Positions 8,506 through 18,202 of a DNA stretch of 64,000 nucleotides are shown piece after piece. The stretch covers positions 124,001 through 188,000 of the forward strand of contig NZ_JAPJBQ010000007.1 of NCBI RefSeq assembly GCF_026421305.1, written 5' to 3'. The stretch comes from Dyella silvae. Its GTDB lineage: Bacteria > Pseudomonadota > Gammaproteobacteria > Xanthomonadales > Rhodanobacteraceae. Position numbers and translations under genes: made by a program. Within the stretch, counting starts at the first letter, position 1. Each line of letters begins with the position of its first letter. Under the pieces are notes generated by a model. The model saw nothing but the letters and a program-made list of their open reading frames with translations, ran no database searches and was not told the origin of the DNA.

Positions 8506-9843
8506 ATGTCCGAACTGACACCCCGCGAAATCGTCAACGAACTCGACCGCTACATCATTGGCCAGCACGACGCCAAGCGCGCCGTGGCCATTGCGCTGCG
8601 CAACCGCTGGCGCCGCATGCAGCTCGAGCCGACCATGCGCGACGAAGTCACGCCCAAGAACATCCTGATGATCGGCCCCACCGGCGTGGGCAAGACCGAA
8701 ATTGCCCGCCGCCTCGCCACGCTGGCCAACGCGCCGTTCGTGAAGGTGGAAGCCACCAAGTTCACCGAGGTGGGCTATGTCGGCAAGGACGTCGAATCCA
8801 TCGTGCGCGACCTGGCGGATGTGGCTTACAAGCTCACCCGCGAGCAAGCCATGAAGCGCGTGCGCACGCAAGCCGAAGATCGCGCCGAGGACCGCATCCT
8901 CGACGCGCTGCTGCCGCGCCGCCAGACACCCTCAGACTGGACCCACGACGCAGCCCCGAGCGCCGAGCAGAGCGACACGCGGCAAAAGCTGCGCAAGCAG
9001 CTGCGCGAAGGCGCGCTGGACGATCGCGAGATCGAACTCGATTTCGCCATGAACGTCGGCGTGGAAATCATGTCGCCGCCGGGCATGGAGGAGATGGGCC
9101 AGCAGCTGCGCCAGATGTTCCAGAACATCGGCGGCGCCAAGACGCAGCAGCGCAAGCTCGCCATCAAGGCAGCCCGCCCGATGCTGATCGAGGAAGAAGC
9201 CGCCAAGCTACTCAATGAGGAAGAAGTGCGCGCCCAGGCCATGCAGGCCGCCGAGCAGAACGGCATCGTCTTCATCGACGAAATCGACAAGGTCGCCCAG
9301 CGCTCCGAATTTGGTGGCGCGGGCGTGAGCCGCGAAGGCGTGCAGCGCGATCTGTTGCCGCTGGTGGAAGGTTCGACGGTGTCGACCAAGTACGGTCCGA
9401 TCAAGACCGACCACATGCTGTTCATCGCCTCCGGTGCGTTCTCTCTGGCCAAGCCGTCGGACCTGATTCCCGAGTTGCAGGGTCGCCTGCCGATCCGCGT
9501 GGAGTTGTCGGCGCTGTCCGTCGACGACTTCAAACGCATCCTTCGTGAGCCACATAACGCCTTGACCAAGCAGTACGTCGCGTTGCTCGGTACGGAGGGC
9601 GTCACCGTCAACTTCACCGAAACGGGCGTCGACCGCCTGGCCGAGGTGGCGTTCCAGGTAAACGAGCGGACCGAGAACATCGGCGCCCGCCGGCTGCACA
9701 CGGTCATGGAGCGCCTGCTGGAGAAGATCTCCTACGAAGCTGCTGACAAATCCGGCGAAAATTACCTGATTGACGCCGAATATGTCGATAAAAACCTCGG
9801 AACGCTGGTCAAGGACGAGGATTTGAGCCGTTACATCCTGTAA
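8506..9843 (+). CDS. hslU: HslUV protease ATPase subunit HslU
   Basis: 445 residues, normal length. AAA+ unfoldase that feeds substrates to HslV. It opens with the characteristic [16 protein letters not shown], has Walker [10 protein letters not shown] (G57, K63) and Walker [10 protein letters not shown], the intermediate I-domain between them, and the C-terminal DLSRYIL tail that inserts into HslV to open its gate. It probably shares the hslV transcript. Confidence 0.98.
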   Translation: MSELTPREIVNELDRYIIGQHDAKRAVAIALRNRWRRMQLEPTMRDEVTPKNILMIGPTGVGKTEIARRLATLANAPFVKVEATKFTEVGYVGKDVESIVRDLADVAYKLTREQAMKRVRTQAEDRAEDRILDALLPRRQTPSDWTHDAAPSAEQSDTRQKLRKQLREGALDDREIELDFAMNVGVEIMSPPGMEEMGQQLRQMFQNIGGAKTQQRKLAIKAARPMLIEEEAAKLLNEEEVRAQAMQAAEQNGIVFIDEIDKVAQRSEFGGAGVSREGVQRDLLPLVEGSTVSTKYGPIKTDHMLFIASGAFSLAKPSDLIPELQGRLPIRVELSALSVDDFKRILREPHNALTKQYVALLGTEGVTVNFTETGVDRLAEVAFQVNERTENIGARRLHTVMERLLEKISYEAADKSGENYLIDAEYVDKNLGTLVKDEDLSRYIL

Positions 9844-9879
9844 ACAAGGGGTCAGCCCCGGGCTGTTAAAATTGCACCC

Positions 9880-10494
9880 ATGGGAAATGTGATTGAACTG
9901 AAGACCACCGGCCAGCGGGCCCAGCTGCGCGAAGCGCAGCAACAGCACCAGCTGATCCGGTTGTGGCGCGGCGAACTCGAACACGGCAGCTTCTGCGGTT
10001 ACGTGGGCGGTGTGGGCCGTGAATTCTTTTTGCTGTGGGTGGTTGGTGACGGCATCACTTATGACGGCATGTATGTGATGCGTCACCGCGACGTCTCCGA
10101 ACTGGAGGCGCCGGACAAACACGCGCCCTTCATGGAGAAGGCGCTCACCCTGAAGCACCTGATGCCACGAACCCCGCGGGGCTTCCCGCTGGACGACATC
10201 CGCAGCGTGATCCAGGCGGCTGCCGCGCAGGCACCGGTGATCGGCGTGCATGTGGACAGCGAAGACGAGGCAGAGGTCTGTTACATCGGCCGCCTGATCA
10301 GCGTCGAGGAAGACGGCTTCAACATGCAGGAGATTTCGCCGGACGCAGAGTGGCTGCGCGAAGCATCGTTCTTCGCGTGGGATGAAGTCTCCACCGTCAG
10401 CATCGAGGACGGCTACGCCACATCGCTGTTGGCCGTGGCCGGCACGCCGCCGCCGCTGGAGCAGGGCGATTCGGGCGTGGGGCACGCGCACTGA
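9880..10494 (+). CDS. Hypothetical protein
   Basis: 204 residues with no recognised domain. It has no signal peptide or membrane segment, so it should be cytoplasmic. It starts with MGNVIELKTTGQRAQLREAQ, has an aromatic core (REFFLLWVVGDGITYDGMYV) that could be a small beta-sheet sensing or binding fold, and an acidic C-terminal half. It follows hslU by 36 bp with a 13-bp perfect inverted repeat (9853-9865, CAGCCC-C-GGGCTG) in the gap. A strong terminator follows. The start is the only sensible ATG but lacks a clear ribosome binding site. No function assigned. Confidence 0.7.
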   Translation: MGNVIELKTTGQRAQLREAQQQHQLIRLWRGELEHGSFCGYVGGVGREFFLLWVVGDGITYDGMYVMRHRDVSELEAPDKHAPFMEKALTLKHLMPRTPRGFPLDDIRSVIQAAAAQAPVIGVHVDSEDEAEVCYIGRLISVEEDGFNMQEISPDAEWLREASFFAWDEVSTVSIEDGYATSLLAVAGTPPPLEQGDSGVGHAH

Positions 10495-10514
10495 GCTTGC
10501 TGTTGAGTTGAACG

Positions 10515-10544
10515 AAAAGGCCGCCCTCAGGGCGGCCTTTTTTT
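10515..10544 (+). terminator. Rho-independent terminator
   Basis: Perfect 11-bp stem AAGGCCGCCCT/AGGGCGGCCTT with minimal loop followed by an uninterrupted T-run, 20 bp after the stop of the hypothetical gene. It ends the hslV-hslU-side transcript. Confidence 0.92.
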
Positions 10545-10579
10545 GGCACAGAACATGGGATCGCGACGAGTTTCCCTGA

Positions 10580-10711
10580 CCGTCATTCCGGCACAGGCCG
10601 GAATCCAGTTTCGGCACGGCCAGGTTTTCGCGATGAAGCCAGAAACCCTGTCGATTATCGCGATAACCCGCCACTGACGCTGCTGGATTCCGGCCTGCGC
10701 CGGAATGACGG
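10580..10711. repeat. GTCATTCCGG REP pair
   Basis: Two head-to-head units, 10581-10608 and 10683-10711, each containing its own CCGG..CCGG hairpin and forming inverted copies of each other around a 74-bp spacer. The same design recurs at 19601-19727 and 58106-58197. It lies between convergent genes. Confidence 0.75.
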
Positions 10712-10723
10712 GCGAAAAGCGGG

Positions 10724-13000
10724 TTACCGCACCGTGGCCGCAGCCGCTGGCTGCGCTACGGGAGCCTTCGGTGCCACCGGCACCATCGCCCCCTTCACCT
10801 GCTGCTGAAAGAAATTCTCGATCAGGTGATACACGTGGCTGCGTTGCCCCGGCAGGTTCAAACCATGCTTGGCACCGGGGTAGGCCATGAACTGGAACTG
10901 CGTGCCGCGCTTCTGCAACTCGGCCATCAGCTCGGTCGAGTTGAGGAACAGTACGTTGTCATCGGCCATGCCGTGCACCAGATACAGCTTGCTGGTGAGT
11001 CCATCGAGCCAGGCCAACGGCGAACTGCGGGTGTAGCCGGCGTCGTTGTCCTGTGGCCGGCCGAGGTAGCGCTCGGTATAGAACGTGTCGTACAGGCGCC
11101 AGTTGGTGACCGGTGCCACCGCCACGCCACCAGCCAGTTCATTCGACGCCTTGGAAAGCATCATGGTGGTCATGTAGCCGCCGTAGCTCCAGCCGAACAC
11201 CCCGATGTGCTTGCCATCGACCCAGGGTTGCGACTTCAGCCAGTGGATGCCGACGAGCTGGTCGTCCACCTCGGCCGCGCCGAGCTGCTGGTAGATGGGA
11301 TTCTCGAACTGGCGACCGCGCCGTGCCATGCCACGGTTGTCCAGGGTGAACACCACGAAGCCCTGATTGGCCATGTACTGGTTGAAGTAGTCGCCCCAGG
11401 CATTGGTCACCAGCTGCGCATGCGGGCCGCCGTAGTACATGTCGAACACCGGGTACTTCTTGTTCGGATCGAAGCCAGCGGGCTTGTAGAGACGGTAGTA
11501 CAGCGTCTGTCCGTCGGCGGCCTTGAGCGTGCCGAATTCGGGCTTGATCAGGCTGTCGCGATACGGCCAATACGGATGCTTCTCGTCGAGTTTGTTCGGC
11601 TCGATCCACGTGACGAGACTACCGTCAGGCTTGTGCAGGCTGACCTGCGGCGGCGTATCCGCACTGGAGAAGTTATCCAGGTAGAAGCTGCCATCCGGTG
11701 CGAACGTCGCCGTGTGCGTGCCTGCGCCCTGGCTGATGCGCACGGGTGCCTTGGCGTTGCTGCCATCGAGTCTGAGGCCATAGACCTGCCGCTCCGGCAC
11801 CGCGTCCTTGTTGGAGCTGACATAGACCGTGCCCGTGTGTTCGTTCACCGCCAGCAGGCCGTCGATGGGCCAGTCACCTTCGCTCACCGCGTGCTTGAGC
11901 TTGCCGTCGAGGCTGTATAGATACAGGTGGTGATAGCCGCTGCGCTCGCTGCCCCACAGAAAGCTCTTGCCGTCTTTGAGGAAGGTGAGGTCGTCGTTGA
12001 GGTTGATCCACGTGTCGCTGGTTTCGGTCAGCAGCGTGCGCTGCGCCAGCGTCCTGGCATCCACCAGGCGCAAGTCGAGGTGCTGCTGATTGCGCGGCAT
12101 GCGCTGGTAGGTCACGTGCTTGCCGTCGGGCAGCCAGTTCACACGCGTGAGATAGATGTCCGGGTCCTTGCCCAGGTCGATCCAGCGTGGCTGGCCTCCC
12201 GTGGGCGATACCAGCCCTAACTTCACCGCCACGTTGGGCGTACCGGCGGCGGGGTAGCGCTGATCGATCACATCGGTGTGATCGGCGTACAACTCGGTAC
12301 GCTTGGTCACCGGCACCTTGGCTTCGTCGTAACGCTCGAAGGCAATCGCCGAATCGTCCGGCGCCCACCAATAGCCGGTGCTGCGATCCATTTCCTCCTG
12401 CGCGACGAATTCCGCCTCGCCGTTGTGCACGGTGCCACCGCCGTCATGCGTGAGCTGCCTGGCTTCGCCGTTGGCGAGATCGATCACCCACAGATTCTGC
12501 TCGCGCACATAGGACACATAGCGGCCCTTGGGCGAGATCTTTGGATCGATCACGCCATCGCCCGCCTCCAGCTGTTTAGGCGCCGCGTTGGGCGTCGCCA
12601 GCATGTAGACATAGAGCTTGCCGTTGATCGGGAACAGCAACTGCTTGCCATCGGGCGACCACTGGTAGCTCACAATGCCGTGCAAGCCTGCCGTGCGTTC
12701 GCGCTCGCGCCGCGCCTTCTCCGCGTCGGACAACTGCTCGCCATTGGGCTCCAGCTTTTTGGAATCCACCAGCAGGCGCGTCTTGTTGTCCTTGAGCTGG
12801 TACTCCCACAAATCCAGCTGGAACTGGTCATCGGGCCGCGCTCGCAAGAACGTGACGCGGCTGCCGTCCGGCGAGATCTGCAAGCCACGCGGCGCGGCGC
12901 CAGCCAGACTACCGCCGTCGAAGATGCGTTCAATCGTGAGTTTTTCAGCCATGGTCGGCAGGGCCACCATCGTCAGGGCGGCAAAAAAAAGGGCGCGCAT
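10724..13000 (-). CDS. S9-family dipeptidyl peptidase IV-like protease
   Basis: 758 residues. A hydrophobic signal peptide (residues 1-18, cleaved after PTMA) sends it to the periplasm. The DPP IV-type beta-propeller covers about residues 40-500, and the alpha/beta hydrolase domain follows with the catalytic triad S605 (GWSYGG), D680 (HGMADDN) and H712 (AKHGL). The double Glu motif expected of DPP IV is represented by AEFVAQEEMDR near residue 200. It would remove Xaa-Pro or similar dipeptides from peptides. A second, more distant S9 peptidase is encoded at 51666-53696. Transcription runs toward the hypothetical gene, with REP and terminator between. Confidence 0.93.
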   Translation of the reverse strand: MRALFFAALTMVALPTMAEKLTIERIFDGGSLAGAAPRGLQISPDGSRVTFLRARPDDQFQLDLWEYQLKDNKTRLLVDSKKLEPNGEQLSDAEKARRERERTAGLHGIVSYQWSPDGKQLLFPINGKLYVYMLATPNAAPKQLEAGDGVIDPKISPKGRYVSYVREQNLWVIDLANGEARQLTHDGGGTVHNGEAEFVAQEEMDRSTGYWWAPDDSAIAFERYDEAKVPVTKRTELYADHTDVIDQRYPAAGTPNVAVKLGLVSPTGGQPRWIDLGKDPDIYLTRVNWLPDGKHVTYQRMPRNQQHLDLRLVDARTLAQRTLLTETSDTWINLNDDLTFLKDGKSFLWGSERSGYHHLYLYSLDGKLKHAVSEGDWPIDGLLAVNEHTGTVYVSSNKDAVPERQVYGLRLDGSNAKAPVRISQGAGTHTATFAPDGSFYLDNFSSADTPPQVSLHKPDGSLVTWIEPNKLDEKHPYWPYRDSLIKPEFGTLKAADGQTLYYRLYKPAGFDPNKKYPVFDMYYGGPHAQLVTNAWGDYFNQYMANQGFVVFTLDNRGMARRGRQFENPIYQQLGAAEVDDQLVGIHWLKSQPWVDGKHIGVFGWSYGGYMTTMMLSKASNELAGGVAVAPVTNWRLYDTFYTERYLGRPQDNDAGYTRSSPLAWLDGLTSKLYLVHGMADDNVLFLNSTELMAELQKRGTQFQFMAYPGAKHGLNLPGQRSHVYHLIENFFQQQVKGAMVPVAPKAPVAQPAAAATVR

Positions 13001-13090
13001 GGGTACTTCCTTGGGCGACGCGACGTGCTACGTAAGAACAAGCGGCGATTAGAACGCTTTGCGCCCGCGGAAACCAGCGGTTTTTCTTCG

Positions 13091-13169
13091 AGGAGCGAGT
13101 GAAGAGAAGTGAGAGAAAGGCCGGCTGCCAGCTCCTCTCCCACTTCTCACTTCGTCCCCCTCACTTCTG
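13091..13169. repeat. GAGTGAG-type palindromic repeat, copy 2
   Basis: Left arm AGGAGCGAGTGAAGAGAAGT and onward at 13091-13115, with its imperfect complement (CTCTCCCACTTCTCACTTCG and onward) at 13134-13169. The right end overlaps the last codons of the GST gene. Same family as copies at 7715, 37958, 38730 and 63792. Confidence 0.65.
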
Positions 13170-13865
13170 GCCGATCGCCCCCTGCCCAAACAGGACTTTC
13201 CGCGCTTCCTCATCGGTGGTCAGGTCGAACTTCCCCTTGATCTCATCACCCAGTGCATAGGCCCGTTTGGTGGCCGGGCGCTCGCGAATCGCTTCAAACC
13301 AGGCCTTCAGATGGGGAAAATCCTCCAGCGCCATGCCCTGGTTCTCGTAGGGCACGATCCACGGATACGCCGCCATATCGGCAATGGTGTAGTCCTTGCC
13401 GGCGATAAAGGCGCGGCCTTCAAGACGTTTATTCAGTACGCCGTAGAGGCGCCGCGTCTCATTGACGTAGCGGTCGATGGCGTAGGGGATCTTCTCCGGT
13501 GCGTAGCGGTTGAAGTGGTGGTTCTGGCCAAGCATCGGCCCCAGGCCGCCCACCTGCCAGTAAACCCATTCCAGCACCTTGTACTTGCCGCGGACTTCGG
13601 CGGGCATGAAGCGGCCGGTCTTCTCGGCCAGGTACTGCAAGATGGCGCCGGATTCGAACACGCTGATGGGCGCGCCCCCATCCGCCGGCGCGGTATCCAC
13701 GATCGCCGGCATCCGGTTATTGGGCGAGATGGCCAGGAATTGAGGCTGAAACTGCTCACCTTTGCCGATGTTCACCGGCTTGATGGTGTAGGGCAGTCCG
13801 GCTTCTTCCAGGAACAAGGTGATCTTGTGGCAATTCGGGGTGGGCCAGTAGTACAGCTCGAGCAT
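13161..13865 (-). CDS. Glutathione S-transferase family protein
   Basis: 234 residues from the ATG at 13865, which has GAGGAAT upstream. An N-terminal thioredoxin-like GST domain (about 1-80: LYYWPTPNCHKITLFLEEAG, then SPNNRMPAIVD with the cis-Pro) is followed by an all-helical C-terminal domain. The sequence resembles the YfcG/YghU (nu) group, which has disulfide reductase activity with glutathione. Substrate unknown. The protein is cytoplasmic. It is divergent from the Spy/CpxP-like gene. Confidence 0.92.
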   Translation of the reverse strand: MLELYYWPTPNCHKITLFLEEAGLPYTIKPVNIGKGEQFQPQFLAISPNNRMPAIVDTAPADGGAPISVFESGAILQYLAEKTGRFMPAEVRGKYKVLEWVYWQVGGLGPMLGQNHHFNRYAPEKIPYAIDRYVNETRRLYGVLNKRLEGRAFIAGKDYTIADMAAYPWIVPYENQGMALEDFPHLKAWFEAIRERPATKRAYALGDEIKGKFDLTTDEEARKVLFGQGAIGQK

Positions 13866-14001
13866 GGGGATTCCTCGGGGGCGGCGATGGTCTGATGTTC
13901 GGGCCGGCCACCGGGGATTCAAGCGGATGCGGCGCCATGGCCGTCAACCACGATTCCACGCTCGCGTTCCCCCTCAGGCAGACCCAACGGAGAAAACGCT
14001 C

Positions 14002-14448
14002 ATGGCACGCCTTTCATGTTTCGCCGTGTTCACGCTTGGCCTGGCGCTGGCTGGCAGCGCCCTCGCCCAATCGCAGACAACCCCCGCCACCAACGCCGGC
14101 GACGCCAGCACTCCGCCTCAGCACATGCATGCGCCCAATCCGCAGCAGCAATTGCAGCACATGGCCAAGCAGCTTCAGCTGACGGCTGACCAGCAGGCGA
14201 AGATTGGCCCGATCCTTCAGCAACGCGCCCAGCAGATGGAGGCATTGCGCGCTGACAACAGCCTCGCGCCTGCTGACCGCAAGGCCAAGGCGATGTCATT
14301 GATGCAGAACACCGCCCAGCAGGTCGACGCCGTACTCACGCCGGCCCAACGCGACCAATGGAAGGCGATGCGTGAGCGGGCCATGGAACGCGCACAAGAG
14401 AAGCGCGGGCAGAAGGTGCCTTCGGCGCAGGGCAGTAGCGGCGGCTAA
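14002..14448 (+). CDS. Spy/CpxP-like periplasmic protein with LTxxQ motifs
   Basis: 148 residues. A clear signal peptide (1-22, cleaved after ALA) and two LTxxQ-type motifs (LTADQQAKIGPIL near residue 58 and LTPAQRDQWKAM near 113) in an otherwise helical, Gln-, Met- and Lys-rich chain. Spy and CpxP are periplasmic chaperone or stress-sensor proteins with this motif, so a similar role is plausible but unproven. The ATG at 14002 has GGAGAA eight bases upstream. Its neighbours (a GST and a ribokinase) give no functional hint. Confidence 0.7.
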   Translation: MARLSCFAVFTLGLALAGSALAQSQTTPATNAGDASTPPQHMHAPNPQQQLQHMAKQLQLTADQQAKIGPILQQRAQQMEALRADNSLAPADRKAKAMSLMQNTAQQVDAVLTPAQRDQWKAMRERAMERAQEKRGQKVPSAQGSSGG

Positions 14449-14509
14449 CCAATCTTCGCTGCATTTCGTATCCTGCTCCATCCCTGCATAAAGAAGTGAT
14501 GGAGCACGC

Positions 14510-15391
14510 ATGGCCCGCGTCGTCGTCGTTGGCAGCATCAACATGGACCTGGTGACGCTGGCGCCGCGCTTTGCATTGCCGGGCGAAACCATTCTCGGTG
14601 ACCGCTTCCTCACCGTGCACGGCGGCAAGGGCGCCAATCAGGCCGTAGCGGCGGCCCGCCTTGGCGCGGACGTGGCGCTGATCGGTGCCGTGGGCGACGA
14701 CGTCTTCGGCACCCAGCTGCACGACGGCCTCACGCATGAAGGCGTGTCGACGGAACACGTCGCGCGCATCGCCAACGGCAGTAGCGGCACCGCATCGATC
14801 ACGGTGGCCGAAGGCGAGAATCACATCATCGTCGTGCCAGGTGCCAATGCGCAGGTGATGCCTGCGCAGATCGAACGTGCGCAATCTACCCTGGCCAGTG
14901 CCGATGCCATCCTCGTGCAGATGGAGATTCCACTCGAATCCGTGGAAGCCACGCTTCGAATTGGGCAACGGCTTGGCAAACCGGTCATCCTCAATCCCGC
15001 GCCGGCGCAGAAGCTTCCCATGGAATGGCTGAAGCTGGCGCGTTATCTCACGCCGAACCAGCACGAGCTGGCGATACTGCTTGGTGCCGACGCCTCCGAA
15101 GATTTTCACGCGCTGATGCAGCGCGCGCCTGCACCCGTTGTGCTCACACGCGGTGGCGAAGGCGCGTGGTACCGCGAGAGCGGCGAACCGGTGCATCAGC
15201 CTGGCTTCGAGGTCAAAGTGGTCGATACCACCGGCGCGGGCGATACCTTTAACGCAGCGCTGGCCGTGTTTCTGCACGAGGGTCTGCCGACCGCTGTGCG
15301 CAAAGCGTGCGCTGCAGCTGCGTTGTCAGTCACGCGGCTGGGTGCACAAGGCGGCATGCCGACGCGTACCGAACTCGACGCGTTTCTCTGA
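14510..15391 (+). CDS. rbsK: Ribokinase
   Basis: 293 residues. PfkB-family sugar kinase that phosphorylates ribose at O5. It has the ribokinase opening VVVVGSINMDLV, the substrate-binding HGGKGANQAVAAARLG, and the anion-hole signature DTTGAGDTFNAAL with catalytic base D245. GlyGly and NMD motifs favour ribokinase over other PfkB members. No ribose transporter or regulator is next to it, so it is not in a typical rbs operon. A REP pair follows. Confidence 0.92.
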   Translation: MARVVVVGSINMDLVTLAPRFALPGETILGDRFLTVHGGKGANQAVAAARLGADVALIGAVGDDVFGTQLHDGLTHEGVSTEHVARIANGSSGTASITVAEGENHIIVVPGANAQVMPAQIERAQSTLASADAILVQMEIPLESVEATLRIGQRLGKPVILNPAPAQKLPMEWLKLARYLTPNQHELAILLGADASEDFHALMQRAPAPVVLTRGGEGAWYRESGEPVHQPGFEVKVVDTTGAGDTFNAALAVFLHEGLPTAVRKACAAAALSVTRLGAQGGMPTRTELDAFL

Positions 15392-15406
15392 ATACCGTCG
15401 ATCGAC

Positions 15407-15531
15407 TTTGTAGGAGCGCACTTGTGCGCCACAAACCTACAGTGCGACGACGAAGGAACGCGAATCGATGCAACCAACGAGCGACGACGCACGGTGAGTG
15501 CCGCGGTCGCGCACGCGTGCGCTCCTGCAAA
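15407..15531. repeat. TGTAGGAGCGCAC REP pair
   Basis: TTTGTAGGAGCGCACTTGTG at 15407-15426 is inverted at 15502-15531 (ending GTGCGCTCCTGCAAAA). The unit resembles the widespread REP of xanthomonads and pseudomonads. A second copy is at 53745-53804. It lies between convergent rbsK and ftsK. Confidence 0.7.
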
Positions 15532-15544
15532 AAGAACAAGGCGC

Positions 15545-18094
15545 CTAGTCTGATGGCCCCGGCGCAATCACTTCGCGCTGCCCATTGATGCCCATCGACG
15601 AGACGAGGCCGGCCGCTTCCATAGCTTCCACCAATCGCGCGGCGCGGTTGTAGCCGATGCGGAACTGCCGTTGCACGAACGAAATCGACGCGCGACGCGA
15701 ACGCAACACGAACGCGGCGGCCTCGTCGTAAAGCGGATCAAGCTCGGCGTCGGCGCCTTCTTCCCCGAACAACTCACCCGAACCTTCGCTCGGCGGTCCG
15801 GCAAGAATCTCTTCCTTGTAATCGGGCTCGCCATAAAGCTTGAGGTGCGCCACGACGCGGTGCACTTCCTCGTCCGCCACGAAAGCACCATGGATGCGCT
15901 GTGGATAACCGGTACCCGGCGGCAAGAACAACATGTCGCCCTGGCCGAGCAGACTCTCCGCGCCCATCTGGTCGAGGATGGTGCGCGAGTCGATCTTCGA
16001 GGAGACCTGGAAGGCAACGCGCGTCGGGATGTTCGCTTTGATCAAGCCGGTGATCACATCCACCGACGGCCGCTGCGTGGCAAGGATGAGATGGATACCT
16101 GCCGCACGCGCCTTCTGCGCAAGGCGGGCGATCAGTTCTTCGATTTTCTTGCCGGCGACCATCATCAGGTCAGCCAACTCGTCGATTACCACCACAATCA
16201 TCGGCAGGGTATCGAGCGTCTCCGGCACTTCCGGATGCGCGGGGAACGGATTCATCAACGGACGTCCAGACGCCCGTGCCTCGCGCACCTTTTGATTGAA
16301 TCCGGCGAGGTTGCGCACACGCAAATCCGACATCAGGCGATAGCGGTTTTCCATTTCGCCGACGCACCACGCAAGCGCGTTGGCCGCCAGCTTCATGTCC
16401 GTCACCACGGGCGCGAGCAGATGCGGAATACCCTCGTACACCGAGAGTTCCAGCATCTTCGGATCGATCATGATCATGCGCACGTCATCAGGCGTGGCCT
16501 TGTACAGCATCGACAGGATCATCGCGTTCACCGCGACCGACTTGCCTGAGCCCGTGGTGCCGGCGACCAGCATGTGCGGCGCCTTGGCAAGATCGGTCAC
16601 CAACGGCTCGCCGGTGATGCCTTTGCCCATCGCCAGCGTGAGCAGCGAATCTGAATGGCGATAGACCGGCGAGTCGAGAATTTCCGATAGCGCGATCATC
16701 TGGCGCTGCTCGTTCGGAAGCTCCAGGCCCATGCAGGTCTTGCCTGGAATGGTTTCGACGACGCGAATCGAGCTTCGTCCCAGACCACGCGCGAGATCCT
16801 TCATCAGCGCGACAATCTGGTTGCCGCGCACGCCCACCGCCGGTTCCACCTCAAAGCGCGTGATCACCGGACCCGCTGACGCACCCACGACGGTGACGGG
16901 CACCTTGAACTCGCGCAGGCGCTGTTCGATCAGTTCGCCGGTTTCTGTCAGTTGCATCTCGTCGACAGCGGCGATCTCCATGCGCGGAGGCGCCAACAAC
17001 GACAGCGGTGGCAGTGGCATGGCCGGGCGCGGATGATGCAAGGGCGCAGCGCGCGACTCTTGTACGACGGCCGCTTCGTTAGCTTCGTCATCGTTGGCCG
17101 CCATCCGTCGGGCGGGCGCTACGGACATCGGGCTCGGGGCAGGAGCTGGCAGCCCGGTGTCAATGGCTGCGGCTTCTTCGAGCGGATCCTGTACGTCCAT
17201 GGCATCGGCATGCACGGGTGCGGGCGCGATGGGCGCGCTCAGCAACATGTCCTCGATGACGTCGGCATACGGCGATACCGGCAACGGGGCCGCAACAACA
17301 GGCGCCACCTCCACCGCGGGCACAACAACGGCCTGTGCCGTTGCTGCCGTTGCCGGCGCACTTGCCGTCATCACCGGCGCGGGCCGGAGCACCGAAGCAG
17401 GGGTGGCCGGCGCCGCCTGACGGGCATGCCTGGGCAGCAACCATGGTTCGCGAATGACCTTCTCTTGCTTTGCCGCCTGTTTGACCCGCGACATCATGGG
17501 CGTCGATGTGACGGGAGCAACGGGCTCAACCACGGGCGAGGTCGCCGCGGTCGGCATGGTCTTGGCAGGCGCGACACGCTTGGCCACTTGCGATGTACGA
17601 CGCGCTTTCGGCACCGGGCGATCAACGCGGCGTACGGCACCTCGCGTCCGACGCACCGATGGCGCTTTGCCGCGGCGCGCGGCTATGGCATCCACGATGT
17701 GCTGCAACAACGCGGCGAGCCGATCCACCGCCGCGGAAACCCGCCCGAACACCATCGGCCAACCCACGCCCAGATACCAGGGCAGCGCAGCGCCCAACAG
17801 CGCCAGCATCAGGATCGCGGTGATGGGCCCACCAAGGACGCCAGCAAAGGCATGCGAGAGCGCCCGGCACGCCACGCCACCTGCTTGCGGATCGTCCGTG
17901 TACTGATCGATGACGAGGCCTTCCAGCGTGGCGCTGGTCATCAGCACCAACGCTGCGCCCAACCAGAACCGTATCGTTCCCTGCCCACCGGGCGTCAGCG
18001 CACGGCGGGTCAGCAGACTCCTGCCGACACGCCAGAGCAAGGGAATGAGCCAGAGAGTGGACAGGCCGAAGCCGCCGAAGAGGAATGTGAGCAT
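15545..18094 (-). CDS. ftsK: DNA translocase FtsK, short N-terminus
   Basis: 849 residues. Division-coupled hexameric DNA pump that clears the terminus and activates XerCD at dif. Three hydrophobic segments are visible in the N-terminal 130 residues, then a ~230-residue Ala/Pro/Val-rich linker, the RecA-like motor with Walker [13 protein letters not shown] (K518) and Walker [13 protein letters not shown], and a C-terminal winged-helix gamma domain ([21 protein letters not shown]) that reads KOPS. The usual first transmembrane helix is absent: the ATG at 18094 falls in what looks like the second helix, and an in-frame stop lies 13 codons upstream. It follows mnmE by 108 bp on the same strand. 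Confidence 0.93.
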   Translation of the reverse strand: MLTFLFGGFGLSTLWLIPLLWRVGRSLLTRRALTPGGQGTIRFWLGAALVLMTSATLEGLVIDQYTDDPQAGGVACRALSHAFAGVLGGPITAILMLALLGAALPWYLGVGWPMVFGRVSAAVDRLAALLQHIVDAIAARRGKAPSVRRTRGAVRRVDRPVPKARRTSQVAKRVAPAKTMPTAATSPVVEPVAPVTSTPMMSRVKQAAKQEKVIREPWLLPRHARQAAPATPASVLRPAPVMTASAPATAATAQAVVVPAVEVAPVVAAPLPVSPYADVIEDMLLSAPIAPAPVHADAMDVQDPLEEAAAIDTGLPAPAPSPMSVAPARRMAANDDEANEAAVVQESRAAPLHHPRPAMPLPPLSLLAPPRMEIAAVDEMQLTETGELIEQRLREFKVPVTVVGASAGPVITRFEVEPAVGVRGNQIVALMKDLARGLGRSSIRVVETIPGKTCMGLELPNEQRQMIALSEILDSPVYRHSDSLLTLAMGKGITGEPLVTDLAKAPHMLVAGTTGSGKSVAVNAMILSMLYKATPDDVRMIMIDPKMLELSVYEGIPHLLAPVVTDMKLAANALAWCVGEMENRYRLMSDLRVRNLAGFNQKVREARASGRPLMNPFPAHPEVPETLDTLPMIVVVIDELADLMMVAGKKIEELIARLAQKARAAGIHLILATQRPSVDVITGLIKANIPTRVAFQVSSKIDSRTILDQMGAESLLGQGDMLFLPPGTGYPQRIHGAFVADEEVHRVVAHLKLYGEPDYKEEILAGPPSEGSGELFGEEGADAELDPLYDEAAAFVLRSRRASISFVQRQFRIGYNRAARLVEAMEAAGLVSSMGINGQREVIAPGPSD

Positions 18095-18202
18095 GCCTGA
18101 GTGTTCGATACGACCGCGTGCAAACTCAGCATGTTAGCGCCAACGCATAAGGAGCGTCAGCAGATGACGCCGTAACGGCCTGTAATGTATGGCAACGTGC
18201 CG

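Noticed and set aside
9208-10674. 488-codon minus-strand frame over hslU and the unknown gene
   Set aside because: It crosses a terminator and antisense of two genes; no motifs.
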